A DNA stretch of 64,000 bases from Maridesulfovibrio sp. (GCF_963677005.1 NZ_OY781616.1:310001-374000); one strand, 5' to 3'; numbered from the stretch's first letter, positions 19,733 to 29,312 are shown. Translations and numbers: made by a program. Notes: generated by a model not told the origin, from the letters alone.

Positions 19733-20428
19733 GTGCAATGGGATGTAGTCTGGAACAACTTTGATTATTTTCTCTGGGGAGCATATCCCAACGGCCCGCT
19801 GGGCGGCCTGGCTGTCAGCATAATCCTGGCGCTGCTTGGAATTTTCGGCGCATTCTGGATAGGGCTTGCCGCAGGGTTGATGCGTCTTTCCCGCAACAAG
19901 CTCGTCAAGGCCGTGTCCGTTTTCTATATTGAGGTCATTCGCGGCATTCCGTTGCTGATGCTTATTTTCTGGTTCTATTTTCTCGCCCCGGTCCTTTTCG
20001 GTCAGCCGCTGCCGGAATTCAGCTGTGCACTGGTGGCGTTCATCGTTTTCACCGGCGCTTATATCGGTGAAATTGTCAAAGCCGGGGTTCAGGCCCTGCC
20101 CAGAGGGCAGATGGAAGCCGCCCGGGGTACCGGTCTTTCCCATTTTCAGGCCATGCGTTTTGTCATCCTGCCTCAGGCGCTCAGAAACATGATTCCATCT
20201 TTCGTGAACCAGTTTGTATCCCTTACCAAGGACACATCCCTGGCTTACATCATAGGCGTTAACGAATTGACCCGCACTGCAACGCAGGTCAACAACAGAA
20301 CCCTTACCGCTCCGACAGAGATATTTTTAACAATCGCAATCCTTTACTTCATAGTCTGCTATGTGCTGACTTATATCAGCCGCAGGATGGAGGCTCATCT
20401 TGCCCGCTATCAGGCCAGGAACCGTTAG
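19733..20428 (+). CDS. polar amino acid ABC transporter, permease 2
   Basis: A 231-residue permease partner with the EAA loop EAARGTGLSHFQAMRFVILPQ (about 125-145) and five helices. It starts at GTG, preceded by TAGGAGTG at a good distance. It is last in the operon and is followed by a GC-rich terminator. Heterodimeric permeases with a GlnQ-type ATPase are the usual arrangement for glutamate/aspartate or glutamine importers. Confidence 0.9.
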   Translation: MQWDVVWNNFDYFLWGAYPNGPLGGLAVSIILALLGIFGAFWIGLAAGLMRLSRNKLVKAVSVFYIEVIRGIPLLMLIFWFYFLAPVLFGQPLPEFSCALVAFIVFTGAYIGEIVKAGVQALPRGQMEAARGTGLSHFQAMRFVILPQALRNMIPSFVNQFVSLTKDTSLAYIIGVNELTRTATQVNNRTLTAPTEIFLTIAILYFIVCYVLTYISRRMEAHLARYQARNR

Positions 20429-20465
20429 CACGGTTCTCCGGTCGGTACATGTTCCAGCTTACAAG

Positions 20466-20490
20466 GCCCCGGTTCTGCCGGGGCTTTCTT
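20466..20490 (+). terminator. intrinsic terminator of amino acid ABC operon
   Basis: The stem GCCCCGG-TTCTG-CCGGGGC is followed by TTTCTTATG. Confidence 0.75.
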
Positions 20491-20853
20491 ATGCATCATA
20501 CTGAAAGTTTCTTTTGACCGAATTTTCTAATTAACATACTGTTTGTTTACTGGGAGATTTGCTTTTCTTTTCGGCAGTGTTTTTGTGGTACGGTGGCGGG
20601 TAGGCTCTTTATTCTCATGGCTACCTGATCTATCGAATTATGTTCATGAAACTGGCTTGCTGTTCGTACGTAAAACGTTCATCTTCGGCAGGAACGTTTT
20701 CTATGGGTAGCTGTTTTTTGTCCGTGAGTAGAGTCTGTTGGGCATAATAGTGAAAAAAATTGTCGGAAGTTACGGGGATCAACAAAATTAGCTCCGCAGA
20801 GCGGAATGCCGTGTTACATATTTTTTCTGCGGATTTCAGTGAGGTAGTCGGTC
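20491..20853. other. intergenic region before deoC, with hairpin
   Basis: About 360 bases without a gene. A perfect 9-bp inverted repeat AAAACGTTC / GAACGTTTT lies at 20682-20710 with an 11-base loop containing CTTCGG. It is followed by a short T-rich stretch and could be a second terminator or a leader hairpin of deoC. Nothing else was recognised. Confidence 0.5.
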
Positions 20854-21507
20854 ATGGAGAAAATTGAAAATCTGGCTGGTTATATTGACCACACGCTGCT
20901 TGATGTGTCAGCAGGTCATGCGGACATTGAGCGGCTTTGCAATGAGGCTTTGGAGTATGGGTTTGCATCCGTATGCGTTCATCCCTGTCACATTGTTCAG
21001 GCTGCCGGAATCCTGGAGGGTTCCAGCATCAAGGTCTGTTCCGTCATCGGCTTTCCGTGCGGTTCCAATATGCCGGATGTAAAGATGCTTGAAGCCATGC
21101 GCGCTGTAGCCAAGGGGGCTCAGGAGCTGGATATGGTGGTGAACATATCCGCGCTCAAGGCCGGTGACCGCAAGGCTTTCATGCAGGATATTTTCATGAC
21201 CGTGGAGGGTGCCGGGGATGCTCCGGTCAAGGCCATAATCGAAACAGGACTTCTGGACGGCGAGGAGAAAAAGCTGGCCTGTGAACTGGCCGTGACAGCG
21301 GGAGCGTCATTTGTGAAAACGTGTACCGGTTTCGGCCCCGGCGGGGCCACTGTGGATGATATACGCCTGATGCGCTCAATTGTGGGAGATTCCATCGGGG
21401 TCAAGGCCAGCGGGGGAATCAGAACTTTCGAGCAGGCCTGTGAACTGTTGAATGCAGGAGCGAGCCGCCTTGGAACTTCGTCTTCTGTAAAAATTGTCGG
21501 GAGTTGA
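20854..21507 (+). CDS. deoC: deoxyribose-phosphate aldolase
   Basis: A 217-residue TIM-barrel class I aldolase, the usual length for short bacterial DeoC. It cleaves 2-deoxyribose 5-phosphate to acetaldehyde and glyceraldehyde 3-phosphate. Visible are YIDHTLL at the start, the Asp region ELDMVVNISALK, the Schiff-base lysine in FVKTCTGFGPGGAT (about residue 150) and the second Lys in GVKASGGIRT (about 180). The start has GTGAGG upstream. The last codons hold the ribosome site of cbiC, so the two are translationally linked. Confidence 0.93.
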   Translation: MEKIENLAGYIDHTLLDVSAGHADIERLCNEALEYGFASVCVHPCHIVQAAGILEGSSIKVCSVIGFPCGSNMPDVKMLEAMRAVAKGAQELDMVVNISALKAGDRKAFMQDIFMTVEGAGDAPVKAIIETGLLDGEEKKLACELAVTAGASFVKTCTGFGPGGATVDDIRLMRSIVGDSIGVKASGGIRTFEQACELLNAGASRLGTSSSVKIVGS

Positions 21508-21510
21508 TTT

Positions 21511-22185
21511 TTGTCCGCTAAAGTTGAACTGATCGCTGTGCGCAAGCCCGGCGACATTGAAAGAAAGTCGTTTGAGATTATTGATTCGGAAGTTCCGGAG
21601 CCTCGAAAATTTGATGGACTGCACTGGCAGATTGTCCGGCGCATGATCCATACCACAGCGGATTTTGAACTGATTGATCTGGTGAGATTTCATCCCTCAG
21701 CAGTGGAAAGCGGTCTGAATGCACTCCGCACCGGCTGTACCGTTGTTACCGACACGGAAATGGCCCGGTGCGGAATACCTTTGCGCCGGATGAATCCGCT
21801 CGGCTGTGAGGTCCGCTGTCTGATGAACGATCCGCAGGTTATTGCTGCTGCAAAGGCCGGGAATACCACGCGGGCGTATGCAGCCCTTGAAATGGCATCC
21901 TCAAGCCTCAAGCCGGCAGTACATGTAATCGGGAATGCGCCCACGGCTTTGTTGCGGCTGGTCGAAATGGTAAATGACGGCAGTATGGATGTTCCGGCTC
22001 TGGTCGTTGGTATGCCGGTCGGCTTTGTCAATGCAGCCGAGTCCAAGGCCTTGCTTATGGAACACGCGGAAATTCCTTATATTTCAATAGAAGGTCGCAA
22101 GGGAGGATCGGCCCTTGCCGCTTGTGTTGTAAATGCGTTGGCCGAAGCTGTTCTTGCGGAAAAAGGACTTTCTTCGGAATTGTAG
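21511..22185 (+). CDS. cbiC: precorrin-8X / cobalt-precorrin-8 methylmutase
   Basis: A 224-residue methylmutase of cobalamin biosynthesis. It moves the C-11 methyl group to C-12, yielding (cobalt-)hydrogenobyrinate. The conserved motifs are RRMIHTTADFE (the catalytic His, about residue 45), VTDTEMARCGI, GNAPTALL and MPVGFVNAAESK. The TTG start lies three bases after deoC stops, with GGGAG inside the end of deoC. No other cob/cbi gene is near, so the rest of the pathway must be elsewhere. The pairing with deoC has no obvious metabolic reason. Confidence 0.92.
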   Translation: MSAKVELIAVRKPGDIERKSFEIIDSEVPEPRKFDGLHWQIVRRMIHTTADFELIDLVRFHPSAVESGLNALRTGCTVVTDTEMARCGIPLRRMNPLGCEVRCLMNDPQVIAAAKAGNTTRAYAALEMASSSLKPAVHVIGNAPTALLRLVEMVNDGSMDVPALVVGMPVGFVNAAESKALLMEHAEIPYISIEGRKGGSALAACVVNALAEAVLAEKGLSSEL

Positions 22186-22346
22186 ATTTTGCTTATCTGT
22201 CAGTGAATTAATTTTGTGAAATTTTCCGATGTAACTTCCTATAATTGTTTTAATGTTGTAGGCTGCAGCTGTTGGATATGAATATCATGCTCATACCTGT
22301 TTTTTATGACTTACCTGCAACGGAATTGTATATGGTGCGCTGAAAT

Positions 22347-25172
22347 ATGTCGGAACCCAGGGAAACCCCTAAACGGTCATTTTTTTTCTTTAGAAAAGGT
22401 GAAAGGTCTATCTCCAGGGATCTTTCAGCGTGTCTGGTCTTTGCGCTCGCCATTATAATAGGGCTTGTGACTGCCTATGAATATATGGGTCGTTCCAAGA
22501 TGCTCCGCAGGGAATTCGAAGAAAAAGCGGATAACTATATCGATCAGCTCTCCAAGTCCGTTACATTCCCGATCTGGAATTTTGATATGGGATCGGTCAA
22601 GCATGTTTGCAGTGCCTACACTCAAAACGACCTCTTTTCCAAGCTGCTGATTACCGATGTAAACGGCGACCCCCTTTTTACTTTTGTCCGTCCCGGAGAA
22701 GAGGACGAAAATCCCATCGTCCGCACCCGCGACCTTTATATCGACAAGGAAAAGATCGGCCATATCAGGCTGGAGCTTTCAAGCAGGGCGTATATCCGCA
22801 ATCTAGACTGGATTCTGTTTGTGTCCAGTCTTACGTTTCTTACCTCGGTTGCCGTAATTTATGTGATTACAGGATTCCTTCTGGACTATTTTATCCGAAA
22901 TCCCCTGGCCAGATTGCGCAAGGGGATGGATAAGGTCGCCATGGGGGATTTTTCATATCGATTTGAGGAATTTCAGTATATTGAGCTTCTTGAAATCGGG
23001 GCCCGGTTCAACCGTATGACCGAGGAAATTGCCAGCCGTGAAAGCAGGCTGGAAGAAGTCAACAAGGCTCTGCAGGCAGAAATTGAAAAGCGTGAAAAGG
23101 CTGCCAAGTCCCTTGCCAAGAGCGAGAAGCGGTACAGGGCACTGGTGGAAACAACGCCGGAAGGTTTCTTCATGATTGACGGCACGCAGGTGCTGCTTGA
23201 TGTCAACCCCGCTTTCTGCAGACTGCTCGGCCGGACAAGGGAGGAACTGCTCGGCCGGACCGTCTCCGATGTTCTGGGAGATTATGCCGAAGAACGTTTT
23301 GCAGATCGGAACCGGGACGAGTACCGCTTTGAACTCAGTTTTACAAACATGGACGGGCGTGATGTGGATATCTATGTCAATGCCACCCATCTTTATGATG
23401 ACGATCAGGTCAAGCTTACTTTTGCTTTCATTACCGATATTTCCACCTACAAGCTTATGGAAAAGGCCCTGCGGGCCTCGGAAGAGGAATACAGGACTAT
23501 AGCTGAGTACACATTTGACTGGGAAATGTGGATTGCCCCGAGCGGAGCCATAAAATACGTAAGCCCTTCCTGTGAGCGTATTTCCGGTTATCCAAAAGCA
23601 TATTTCATGGAAGGCCCCATGCGGGTTGAAAACATCCTGCACAAGAATGATCGGGAATATTGGCAGGCGGCCATGAACGGCCAGTTCCTCTCTCCCGATG
23701 GAACGGATATGCGTCTTTTTCGGCGTGACGGTCTTTTGCGCTGGGTTTCCCTGACCGGGCATCAGGTTATGTCCGACAGTGGAACTTCCTTGGGACTCCG
23801 CGTTTCCCTGCGGGATATAACCAAGCGCAAGTTCATGGAAAAGCAGTTGCAGTATGAGGCGCTGCATGATCCTTTGACCGGTCTTGCCAACAGAACCTTG
23901 TGCTGTGACAGGATTCTGCAGGCGGTGGAACGTTCCAGAAGACGTGAAAATTACTATTATGCAGTGATCTTCATGGATCTGGACCGGTTCAAGATCATCA
24001 ACGACAGCCTCGGACACAACATAGGCGACAAACTGCTGGTTGAGGTCTCCAAGCGGCTGCTGCAGTCAATCCGGGAACTGGATACGGTATCAAGGTTCGG
24101 AGGCGATGAGTTCATCGTTGTGCTTGAAGAGCTTGCGTCCCCCCGTGAGGGTATCCGTATTGTGCGCAGGATAAGGGAGAACCTCAATGTTGCGCTTAGC
24201 ATAGAGGGCCATAAAATAAACGTAGCTGCCAGTTACGGCGTGCTGCTGAGCCCGACCGAATACGATAAGCCGGAAGAGATAATCCAGAATGCCAACGTGG
24301 CAATGCATCAGGCCAAGGAATCGGGAAGGGACCGCATCAAGGTCTTCAACCGGCGCATGCTGGATCAGGCCGTTCTTGCCATGCAGCTTGAGAGCGACCT
24401 GCGTTCGGCTATCGGCGGCAATGAATTTTATCTGGATTATCAGCCTATTTATTCCATAAAGACCGGCAGAGTGGCCGGGTTCGAGGCTCTTATCCGTTGG
24501 AATCATCCGCAGCGCGGGCTGGTTATGCCCGGCGAGTTCATTCCCATGGCTGAGGAGTCGGGATTTATTTTCGAACTCGGAAACTGGGTGATTACCGAAG
24601 CCTGCCGTAGAATGAAGAGCTGGGTCAGCAATTACGAGTCCGCAGCGAACATGATGATGTCCATCAATATATCGGGAAGGCAGTTTTCACAGCTTTCTCT
24701 GGTAGACAATATACTTTCAAACCTGAGCGAGTTTGATCTTCCCGCGCACAATCTCAAGGTGGAAATAACCGAAACAGCAATAATGGAGAGGGCCAAGCAG
24801 GCAGTTGAGATGCTCAACCGCCTCAAGAATGCCGGGGTGCTCGTTTCCATTGATGATTTCGGGACCGGATATTCGTCCATGAGCAATCTGCAGGAATTCC
24901 CGCTGGACCAGCTCAAGATAGATCTGAGCTTTGTCCGTAAGATGCTTGATTCTGCAGAGAATACGGAAATAGTGAAGGCCATTGTCAACCTTGCCCATAA
25001 CCTCGGATTGAACGTGGTGGCGGAAGGTGTAGAGACCGAAAGTCAGGAAGAAATGCTCCGGTCCTTCGGCTGTGAGTTCGGCCAGGGCTATCTTTTTTCC
25101 AAACCGATCAGCGTCAAGGAAGCGGAAGCGTTTTTAAATGGTGATATCAAGTTTGGCAACGAAACTGTTTGA
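22347..25172 (+). CDS. membrane PAS-GGDEF-EAL cyclic-di-GMP enzyme
   Basis: A 941-residue inner-membrane signalling protein. TM1 is at about residues 27-46, followed by a periplasmic sensor loop, TM2 at about 150-174, HAMP, a coiled coil, PAS 1 (about 260-375) and PAS 2 (about 385-500). The diguanylate cyclase domain keeps FGGDEF (about 583) and the inhibitory I-site RELD five residues before it. The phosphodiesterase domain keeps FEALIRW, NISGRQF, EITETA, DDFGTGYSS, KIDLSF and EGVET. Both catalytic sites look intact, so it may make and break c-di-GMP. No Shine-Dalgarno is obvious. It stands alone with its own terminator. Confidence 0.93.
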   Translation: MSEPRETPKRSFFFFRKGERSISRDLSACLVFALAIIIGLVTAYEYMGRSKMLRREFEEKADNYIDQLSKSVTFPIWNFDMGSVKHVCSAYTQNDLFSKLLITDVNGDPLFTFVRPGEEDENPIVRTRDLYIDKEKIGHIRLELSSRAYIRNLDWILFVSSLTFLTSVAVIYVITGFLLDYFIRNPLARLRKGMDKVAMGDFSYRFEEFQYIELLEIGARFNRMTEEIASRESRLEEVNKALQAEIEKREKAAKSLAKSEKRYRALVETTPEGFFMIDGTQVLLDVNPAFCRLLGRTREELLGRTVSDVLGDYAEERFADRNRDEYRFELSFTNMDGRDVDIYVNATHLYDDDQVKLTFAFITDISTYKLMEKALRASEEEYRTIAEYTFDWEMWIAPSGAIKYVSPSCERISGYPKAYFMEGPMRVENILHKNDREYWQAAMNGQFLSPDGTDMRLFRRDGLLRWVSLTGHQVMSDSGTSLGLRVSLRDITKRKFMEKQLQYEALHDPLTGLANRTLCCDRILQAVERSRRRENYYYAVIFMDLDRFKIINDSLGHNIGDKLLVEVSKRLLQSIRELDTVSRFGGDEFIVVLEELASPREGIRIVRRIRENLNVALSIEGHKINVAASYGVLLSPTEYDKPEEIIQNANVAMHQAKESGRDRIKVFNRRMLDQAVLAMQLESDLRSAIGGNEFYLDYQPIYSIKTGRVAGFEALIRWNHPQRGLVMPGEFIPMAEESGFIFELGNWVITEACRRMKSWVSNYESAANMMMSINISGRQFSQLSLVDNILSNLSEFDLPAHNLKVEITETAIMERAKQAVEMLNRLKNAGVLVSIDDFGTGYSSMSNLQEFPLDQLKIDLSFVRKMLDSAENTEIVKAIVNLAHNLGLNVVAEGVETESQEEMLRSFGCEFGQGYLFSKPISVKEAEAFLNGDIKFGNETV

Positions 25173-25286
25173 GCGGAAAAGAATCTTCATTCTCCGTTTG
25201 TTGACTGGACGCCCGGTCGGGATTCAGTTGCTTGATGATGTTCGCGAAATAAAGCATGTACGGATGCATTTTTACGTATAATACAG

Positions 25287-25314
25287 AGAGTCCCTATGGG
25301 GACTCTTTTTTTTG
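25287..25314 (+). terminator. intrinsic terminator after GGDEF-EAL gene
   Basis: An 8-bp stem AGAGTCCC / GGGACTCT with a short loop, then eight T residues. Confidence 0.85.
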
Positions 25315-25589
25315 GAATATATTTGAGTCATCCGTTTATATTGATGTATGGGGACCACATTGTACATGAAACTTGAAGCAAAGCATATTCATGTCAATTA
25401 AGTCCGACTTGTTTTATAATATTAAAATAAAAGTTTCGATTCCTGTTGCATGTACTGTATTGCCATGCTAGGGCCGAATTTACACCTTGTTAACTTTTCA
25501 AGTATTTCAGGGTGGTTTGTTGGAGGACGTCAGTTTTTCACTGGAGAGGAAAAACCGGCGGATTCAGTAACTTCAATCTGGATCAGATT
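25315..25589. other. intergenic region before korDABC
   Basis: An AT-rich region with a TATAAT at 25415-25420 as a possible -10 element; the -35 match is weak. An in-frame extension of the ferredoxin gene reaches GTG 25512, but it is not protein-like and was not used. Confidence 0.4.
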
Positions 25590-25916
25590 ATGAGTGTTAA
25601 ACGCAAGGGAAAAAGCACGGTTACGATTTTTCCGGATTGGTGCAAGGGCTGCGGCATATGCGTTGCCTTCTGTCCGGGTAAGGTCATGGAATTGAGCGAC
25701 CAGGGCAAGGCCGAGGTGGTCAGAGAGGAGGAGTGCATAAACTGCGGCTTCTGTGAACTGCACTGTCCGGACTTCGCCATAATGGTCAGCCCCAAGGTTG
25801 ATGACGAAATTCCCGCAGTGTGCAGGGCTGTTTTTGAAAAAACAGTCCGTAAGGCCGAGTCCGAAGCGGAAAGCGGCGCTGCGGAAACCAAGAGTTCCGG
25901 CTCGGAAAAGGGATAA
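25590..25916 (+). CDS. korD: 2-oxoacid:ferredoxin oxidoreductase, ferredoxin subunit (KorD/OorD)
   Basis: A 108-residue protein with two complete [4Fe-4S] motifs, CKGCGICVAFCPGK (about residues 17-30) and CINCGFCELHCPDF (about 49-62). Its acidic/Ser-rich tail is variable. It passes electrons from the thiamine-diphosphate subunit to free ferredoxin. The ATG at 25590 puts the first cluster at the usual distance. It is the first gene of korDABC, 11 bases before korA. Confidence 0.85.
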   Translation: MSVKRKGKSTVTIFPDWCKGCGICVAFCPGKVMELSDQGKAEVVREEECINCGFCELHCPDFAIMVSPKVDDEIPAVCRAVFEKTVRKAESEAESGAAETKSSGSEKG

Positions 25917-25927
25917 GGTGAACTTCC

Positions 25928-27079
25928 ATGGCCAGACCAAAGAAAGTAAAAAACAAGGAAATTTTTGCACTGGGCAACGAGGCCGTTGTTGAAGGTGCGC
26001 TTTTGGCCGGATGTACTTTTTATTCCGGCTATCCGATTACCCCTTCTTCGGAAATTATGGAAATCATGGCTCAACGGCTACCCTTTATTCCCAACGGAAC
26101 TTTTATCCAGATGGAGGATGAAATAGGTGGGTTGGGAGCTGTTATCGGCGGTTCTCTCGCCGGCAGAAAGGCCATGACCGCCACATCCGGGCCTGGATTT
26201 TCGCTGATGCAGGAGCACCTCGGGTACGCATGTATTACCGAAACTCCGCTGGTAATCGTCAACGTTATGCGCGGAGGACCGAGTACCGGACTGCCCACAT
26301 CTCCTGCACAGGGCGACGTGCAGCAGGCACGGTGGGGAACCCACGGGGATCATTCCATAATAGTCCTTTCCGCATCGAATGTTCAAGAATGTCTGGATAT
26401 GACCATCGAGGCGTTCAACCTTGCGGAAAAGTATCGCAGCCCGGTTATCCTGCTTATTGACGAGATTACCGCCCACACCCGTGAGAAGATCATCATCCCC
26501 AATGATGATGAATACGAGGTCTTCAACCGTATTGTTCCCACCATGCCGCCGGAATGGTACAAGCCGTACGAAGAAACAGTTCGCGGTGTACCGCCCATGC
26601 CTGCCATCGGTTCGGGATACCGTTTTCACGTTACCGGGCTCACCCATGACGTGAACGGCTTTCCCACTTCCAGACCGGACGAGGTGCGCGATCTTAACGA
26701 ACGTCTGTTCCGCAAGATTGATCAGTTTCTGCACGATGTGCAGATTGTGGACGAAGTTGAAACAGATGATTGCGATGTCTGCGTTATCGCGTACGGAACA
26801 GTGGCCCGTTCGGCCGAGCTTGCCGTGAGACAGGCCAGGGAACTCGGCGTCAGGGCCGGGTTGCTGAAACTGTCCACCCTGTTCCCGTATCCGCGCAAGG
26901 CCACGGAAAAGATTATGGCCAGAGCCAAAACCATTGTTGTGCCGGAAATGAACATGGGGCAGATCTCCAGAGAGGTCAAAAGGGTCAACAACGGTCAGGT
27001 GAGCGTTCGGACCATCAACAAGGTTGACGGGCAGATAATCACTCCTGCTGAAATCCTCAAAGTCTTAACACGGGTGTAG
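25928..27079 (+). CDS. korA: 2-oxoglutarate:ferredoxin oxidoreductase subunit alpha
   Basis: A 383-residue alpha subunit of the 2-oxoacid:ferredoxin oxidoreductase family. Domain I/II motifs are NEAVVEGALLAGCTFYSGYPITPSSEI and the active-site loop around GPGFSLMQEHLGYA (residues about 85-100); the C-terminal domain starts near DDCDVCVIAYGT. It oxidatively decarboxylates 2-oxoglutarate with CoA to succinyl-CoA, or runs in reverse for reductive carboxylation, as is usual in anaerobes with an incomplete TCA cycle. A close relative acting on branched-chain 2-oxoacids cannot be excluded. Start supported by AAGGTG upstream. Confidence 0.9.
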   Translation: MARPKKVKNKEIFALGNEAVVEGALLAGCTFYSGYPITPSSEIMEIMAQRLPFIPNGTFIQMEDEIGGLGAVIGGSLAGRKAMTATSGPGFSLMQEHLGYACITETPLVIVNVMRGGPSTGLPTSPAQGDVQQARWGTHGDHSIIVLSASNVQECLDMTIEAFNLAEKYRSPVILLIDEITAHTREKIIIPNDDEYEVFNRIVPTMPPEWYKPYEETVRGVPPMPAIGSGYRFHVTGLTHDVNGFPTSRPDEVRDLNERLFRKIDQFLHDVQIVDEVETDDCDVCVIAYGTVARSAELAVRQARELGVRAGLLKLSTLFPYPRKATEKIMARAKTIVVPEMNMGQISREVKRVNNGQVSVRTINKVDGQIITPAEILKVLTRV

Positions 27080-27081
27080 CC

Positions 27082-27918
27082 ATGGCTGATATGAAAGGAA
27101 CACAACTCATTCATGAATATCTGCGGCATAACAAAAAGTTTCCGCATGTTTTCTGCGCCGGTTGCGGACACGGCATTGTTCTCGGTTCACTGATCCGCTC
27201 CATCCACGGTCTGGGGCTTTCCAAGGACGAGGTCTGCGTGGTGGCAGGCATCGGCTGCTCCGGCAGATTGGCCGCCTATGTGGATTTCAATACCGTGCAT
27301 ACAACTCACGGGCGCGCACTGACCTTTGCCACCGGCATCAAGATGGCCAGGCCCAACATGCATGTCATTGTTGTCATGGGGGATGGAGACTCCATGGCCA
27401 TCGGCGGCAACCATCTGATCCATGCAGCCCGCAGAAACATCGGCGTTACAGCCCTTATTCTGAACAACAACATTTACGGCATGACCGGCGGGCAGTGTTC
27501 GCCTACCACCCCGGGCGGGGCTTTTTCCATGACTACCCCGATGGGGCAGATGGAGCAGAGTTTCGACTGTGTTGAACTCATGAAAGCTGCCAAGGCCAAT
27601 TATGTTGCCCGCGGATCGGTATTCCATGTTCAGAAACTGGACAAGCTGATCATGGAAGGTATCAGCAATCCCGGTTTCGGTGTGGTGGAAATTCTGACTC
27701 CCTGTCATACTCAGTACGGGCGCAAGAACAAATTCAAGAGTCCTGTGGAAATGTTTCAGATGCTCAAGAAAACAGTAATTCCCATTGAACGTTACGAATC
27801 ACTGAGTGAGGAGGAAAAGGCCAAGTTTGTGCCCTCCGGAGTATTTGTACAGAAGGATACGCCGGCCCTTGAAGAGAAATATTATGAAATGGCCGCACAC
27901 TGCCAGGGAGGTGCATAA
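27082..27918 (+). CDS. korB: 2-oxoglutarate:ferredoxin oxidoreductase subunit beta
   Basis: A 278-residue thiamine-diphosphate-binding beta subunit. It has FCAGCGHG near residue 22, GIGCSGR with the cluster- or cofactor-proximal Cys, the ThDP/Mg motif VMGDGDSMAIGGNHLIHAARRN (residues about 93-114) and NNNIYGMTGGQ. It carries out decarboxylation of the 2-oxoacid and passes electrons to KorD. It starts two bases after korA stops and ends in a TAATG overlap with korC. Confidence 0.92.
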   Translation: MADMKGTQLIHEYLRHNKKFPHVFCAGCGHGIVLGSLIRSIHGLGLSKDEVCVVAGIGCSGRLAAYVDFNTVHTTHGRALTFATGIKMARPNMHVIVVMGDGDSMAIGGNHLIHAARRNIGVTALILNNNIYGMTGGQCSPTTPGGAFSMTTPMGQMEQSFDCVELMKAAKANYVARGSVFHVQKLDKLIMEGISNPGFGVVEILTPCHTQYGRKNKFKSPVEMFQMLKKTVIPIERYESLSEEEKAKFVPSGVFVQKDTPALEEKYYEMAAHCQGGA

Positions 27919-28541
27919 TGGCCGACATGCCCCTCAATCGTTTTGAAATTAGGCTTTCCGGGCTTGGCGGGCAGGGGATTCTGACTCTGGGCAAGGTTAT
28001 GGGGTCCGGGCTTTCCCTCGGGCACAGCTATTTCGTTACCCAGACACAGAGCTACGGACCTGAGGCTCGCGGCGGTGCCAGCCGGTCCGACCTCGTGGTC
28101 AGTTCCAGCGTAATAAGCTACCCCAAAGCCGAGTCACTCGATCTGCTCATTGCGTTGAGTCAGGAAGCGTGCAACATGTATTACCGCAACCTGAAGCCGG
28201 GCGGACTGCTGATGATCGAGACCGATCTTGTCAAACAGCCGCCGGTCAACCAGTATATCGGGTTGCCCTTTACCCATCTGGCCAAGGAAAAAATCGGACT
28301 GGTACAGGCCATGAACACAATTGTGCTCGGTGCCGCTACCTATCTGCTCCCCTTTGCCCAGCAAAGGGTAATGCGTAAGAATCTGGAAGAAATCCTCCCG
28401 GCCAAGATCAGGGAAATCAACGTCAAGGCGTTCAATCTCGGATTCCGCGAAGCAAAGAAAAGCTTCGGCGATCCCGATGAACTCTGGCGTTCCAATGCCA
28501 TTATCGCTACGGATGAAGATGAGGATTACGATTCCATTTAG
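27918..28541 (+). CDS. korC: 2-oxoglutarate:ferredoxin oxidoreductase subunit gamma
   Basis: A 207-residue gamma subunit with the family motifs FEIRLSGLGGQGILTLGKV (residues 8-26) and QSYGPEARGGASRSDLVVS (about 52-70). It completes the KorDABC complex; the gamma domain is involved in CoA handling and assembly. Its ATG overlaps the korB stop (TAATG). It is the last gene of the operon, with a perfect 14-bp terminator downstream. Confidence 0.92.
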   Translation: MADMPLNRFEIRLSGLGGQGILTLGKVMGSGLSLGHSYFVTQTQSYGPEARGGASRSDLVVSSSVISYPKAESLDLLIALSQEACNMYYRNLKPGGLLMIETDLVKQPPVNQYIGLPFTHLAKEKIGLVQAMNTIVLGAATYLLPFAQQRVMRKNLEEILPAKIREINVKAFNLGFREAKKSFGDPDELWRSNAIIATDEDEDYDSI

Positions 28542-28584
28542 CCCGTATAGTTAGTGATTAGTAGGACCGCCGGTAGACAAAAAA

Positions 28585-28625
28585 GTAAAGACCGCAATAT
28601 GTTGCATATTGCGGTCTTGTTTATT
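28585..28625. terminator. bidirectional terminator, korDABC / heme operon
   Basis: A perfect 14-bp stem (28588-28601 with 28605-28618) and 3-base loop. GTTTATT follows on the + strand; TACTTTTTTG follows on the - strand, where it ends the hemB-ahbC-ahbB-rpe unit. Confidence 0.85.
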
Positions 28626-28643
28626 CAGTCACGTATCCGGGGA

Positions 28644-29312
28644 TCAACCGGCACATGTTTTCAGGAACATTTTGTGACGTTCGGCGTAGGGTGGATACTT
28701 GAAGAAGGCCGATCCGGAGACGAGGACGTCTGCGCCTGCTTCGACCAGTTCGCGGCAGTTTTCCATGGTCACTCCGCCGTCAAGCTGGATGAGGGTGTCG
28801 GCTCCCATGCCGTCTATCATTTCCCGCAGGTCGCGGACCTTCTGGGTGCAGAAGGGGATGTACTTCTGACCGCCGAATCCGGGGTTCACGGACATGATCA
28901 GGACCATGTAGAGTTGCGGGACGAGGTATTTGATGGATTCAAGGGGCGTTGCCGGGTTGAGCGCGACAGCCGGCTTGATTCCTTTTTCGGCGATTGCGGC
29001 CACGGCTCTTTCCAGATGCACGGTGGATTCCGCGTGGATGCAGAGCAGGTCTGCCCCGGCATCGGCGAATTCATCTATGTAGCGCTCCGGCTGTTCGATC
29101 ATCAGGTGACAGTCGAAGAACAGGCCGCACTCCTTGCGCATGGATTTGATTACCGGAGGACCGAAGGTGATGTTGGGAACGAACCTGCCGTCCATGACAT
29201 CAAGGTGTGCCCATTTGAGTCCAGCTTCTTCCAGTGCCTTGAGTTCGTTGGCAAGTCTGCTGAAGTCGCAGGAGAGCAGGGACGGGGATATTATTACTTC
29301 ACGTTCAGACAT
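28644..29312 (-). CDS. rpe: ribulose-phosphate 3-epimerase
   Basis: A 222-residue TIM-barrel epimerase interconverting ribulose 5-phosphate and xylulose 5-phosphate in the pentose phosphate pathway. Motifs: SPSLLSCDFSRL (residue 8 on), WAHLDVMDGRFVPN with the metal His/Asp, FDCHLMIEQP, VMSVNPGFGGQKYI-type loop (ILIMSVNPGFGGQ) and QLDGGVT. The start overlaps the ahbB stop by TAATG, so it is the distal gene of the heme operon. Confidence 0.95.
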   Translation of the reverse strand: MSEREVIISPSLLSCDFSRLANELKALEEAGLKWAHLDVMDGRFVPNITFGPPVIKSMRKECGLFFDCHLMIEQPERYIDEFADAGADLLCIHAESTVHLERAVAAIAEKGIKPAVALNPATPLESIKYLVPQLYMVLIMSVNPGFGGQKYIPFCTQKVRDLREMIDGMGADTLIQLDGGVTMENCRELVEAGADVLVSGSAFFKYPPYAERHKMFLKTCAG

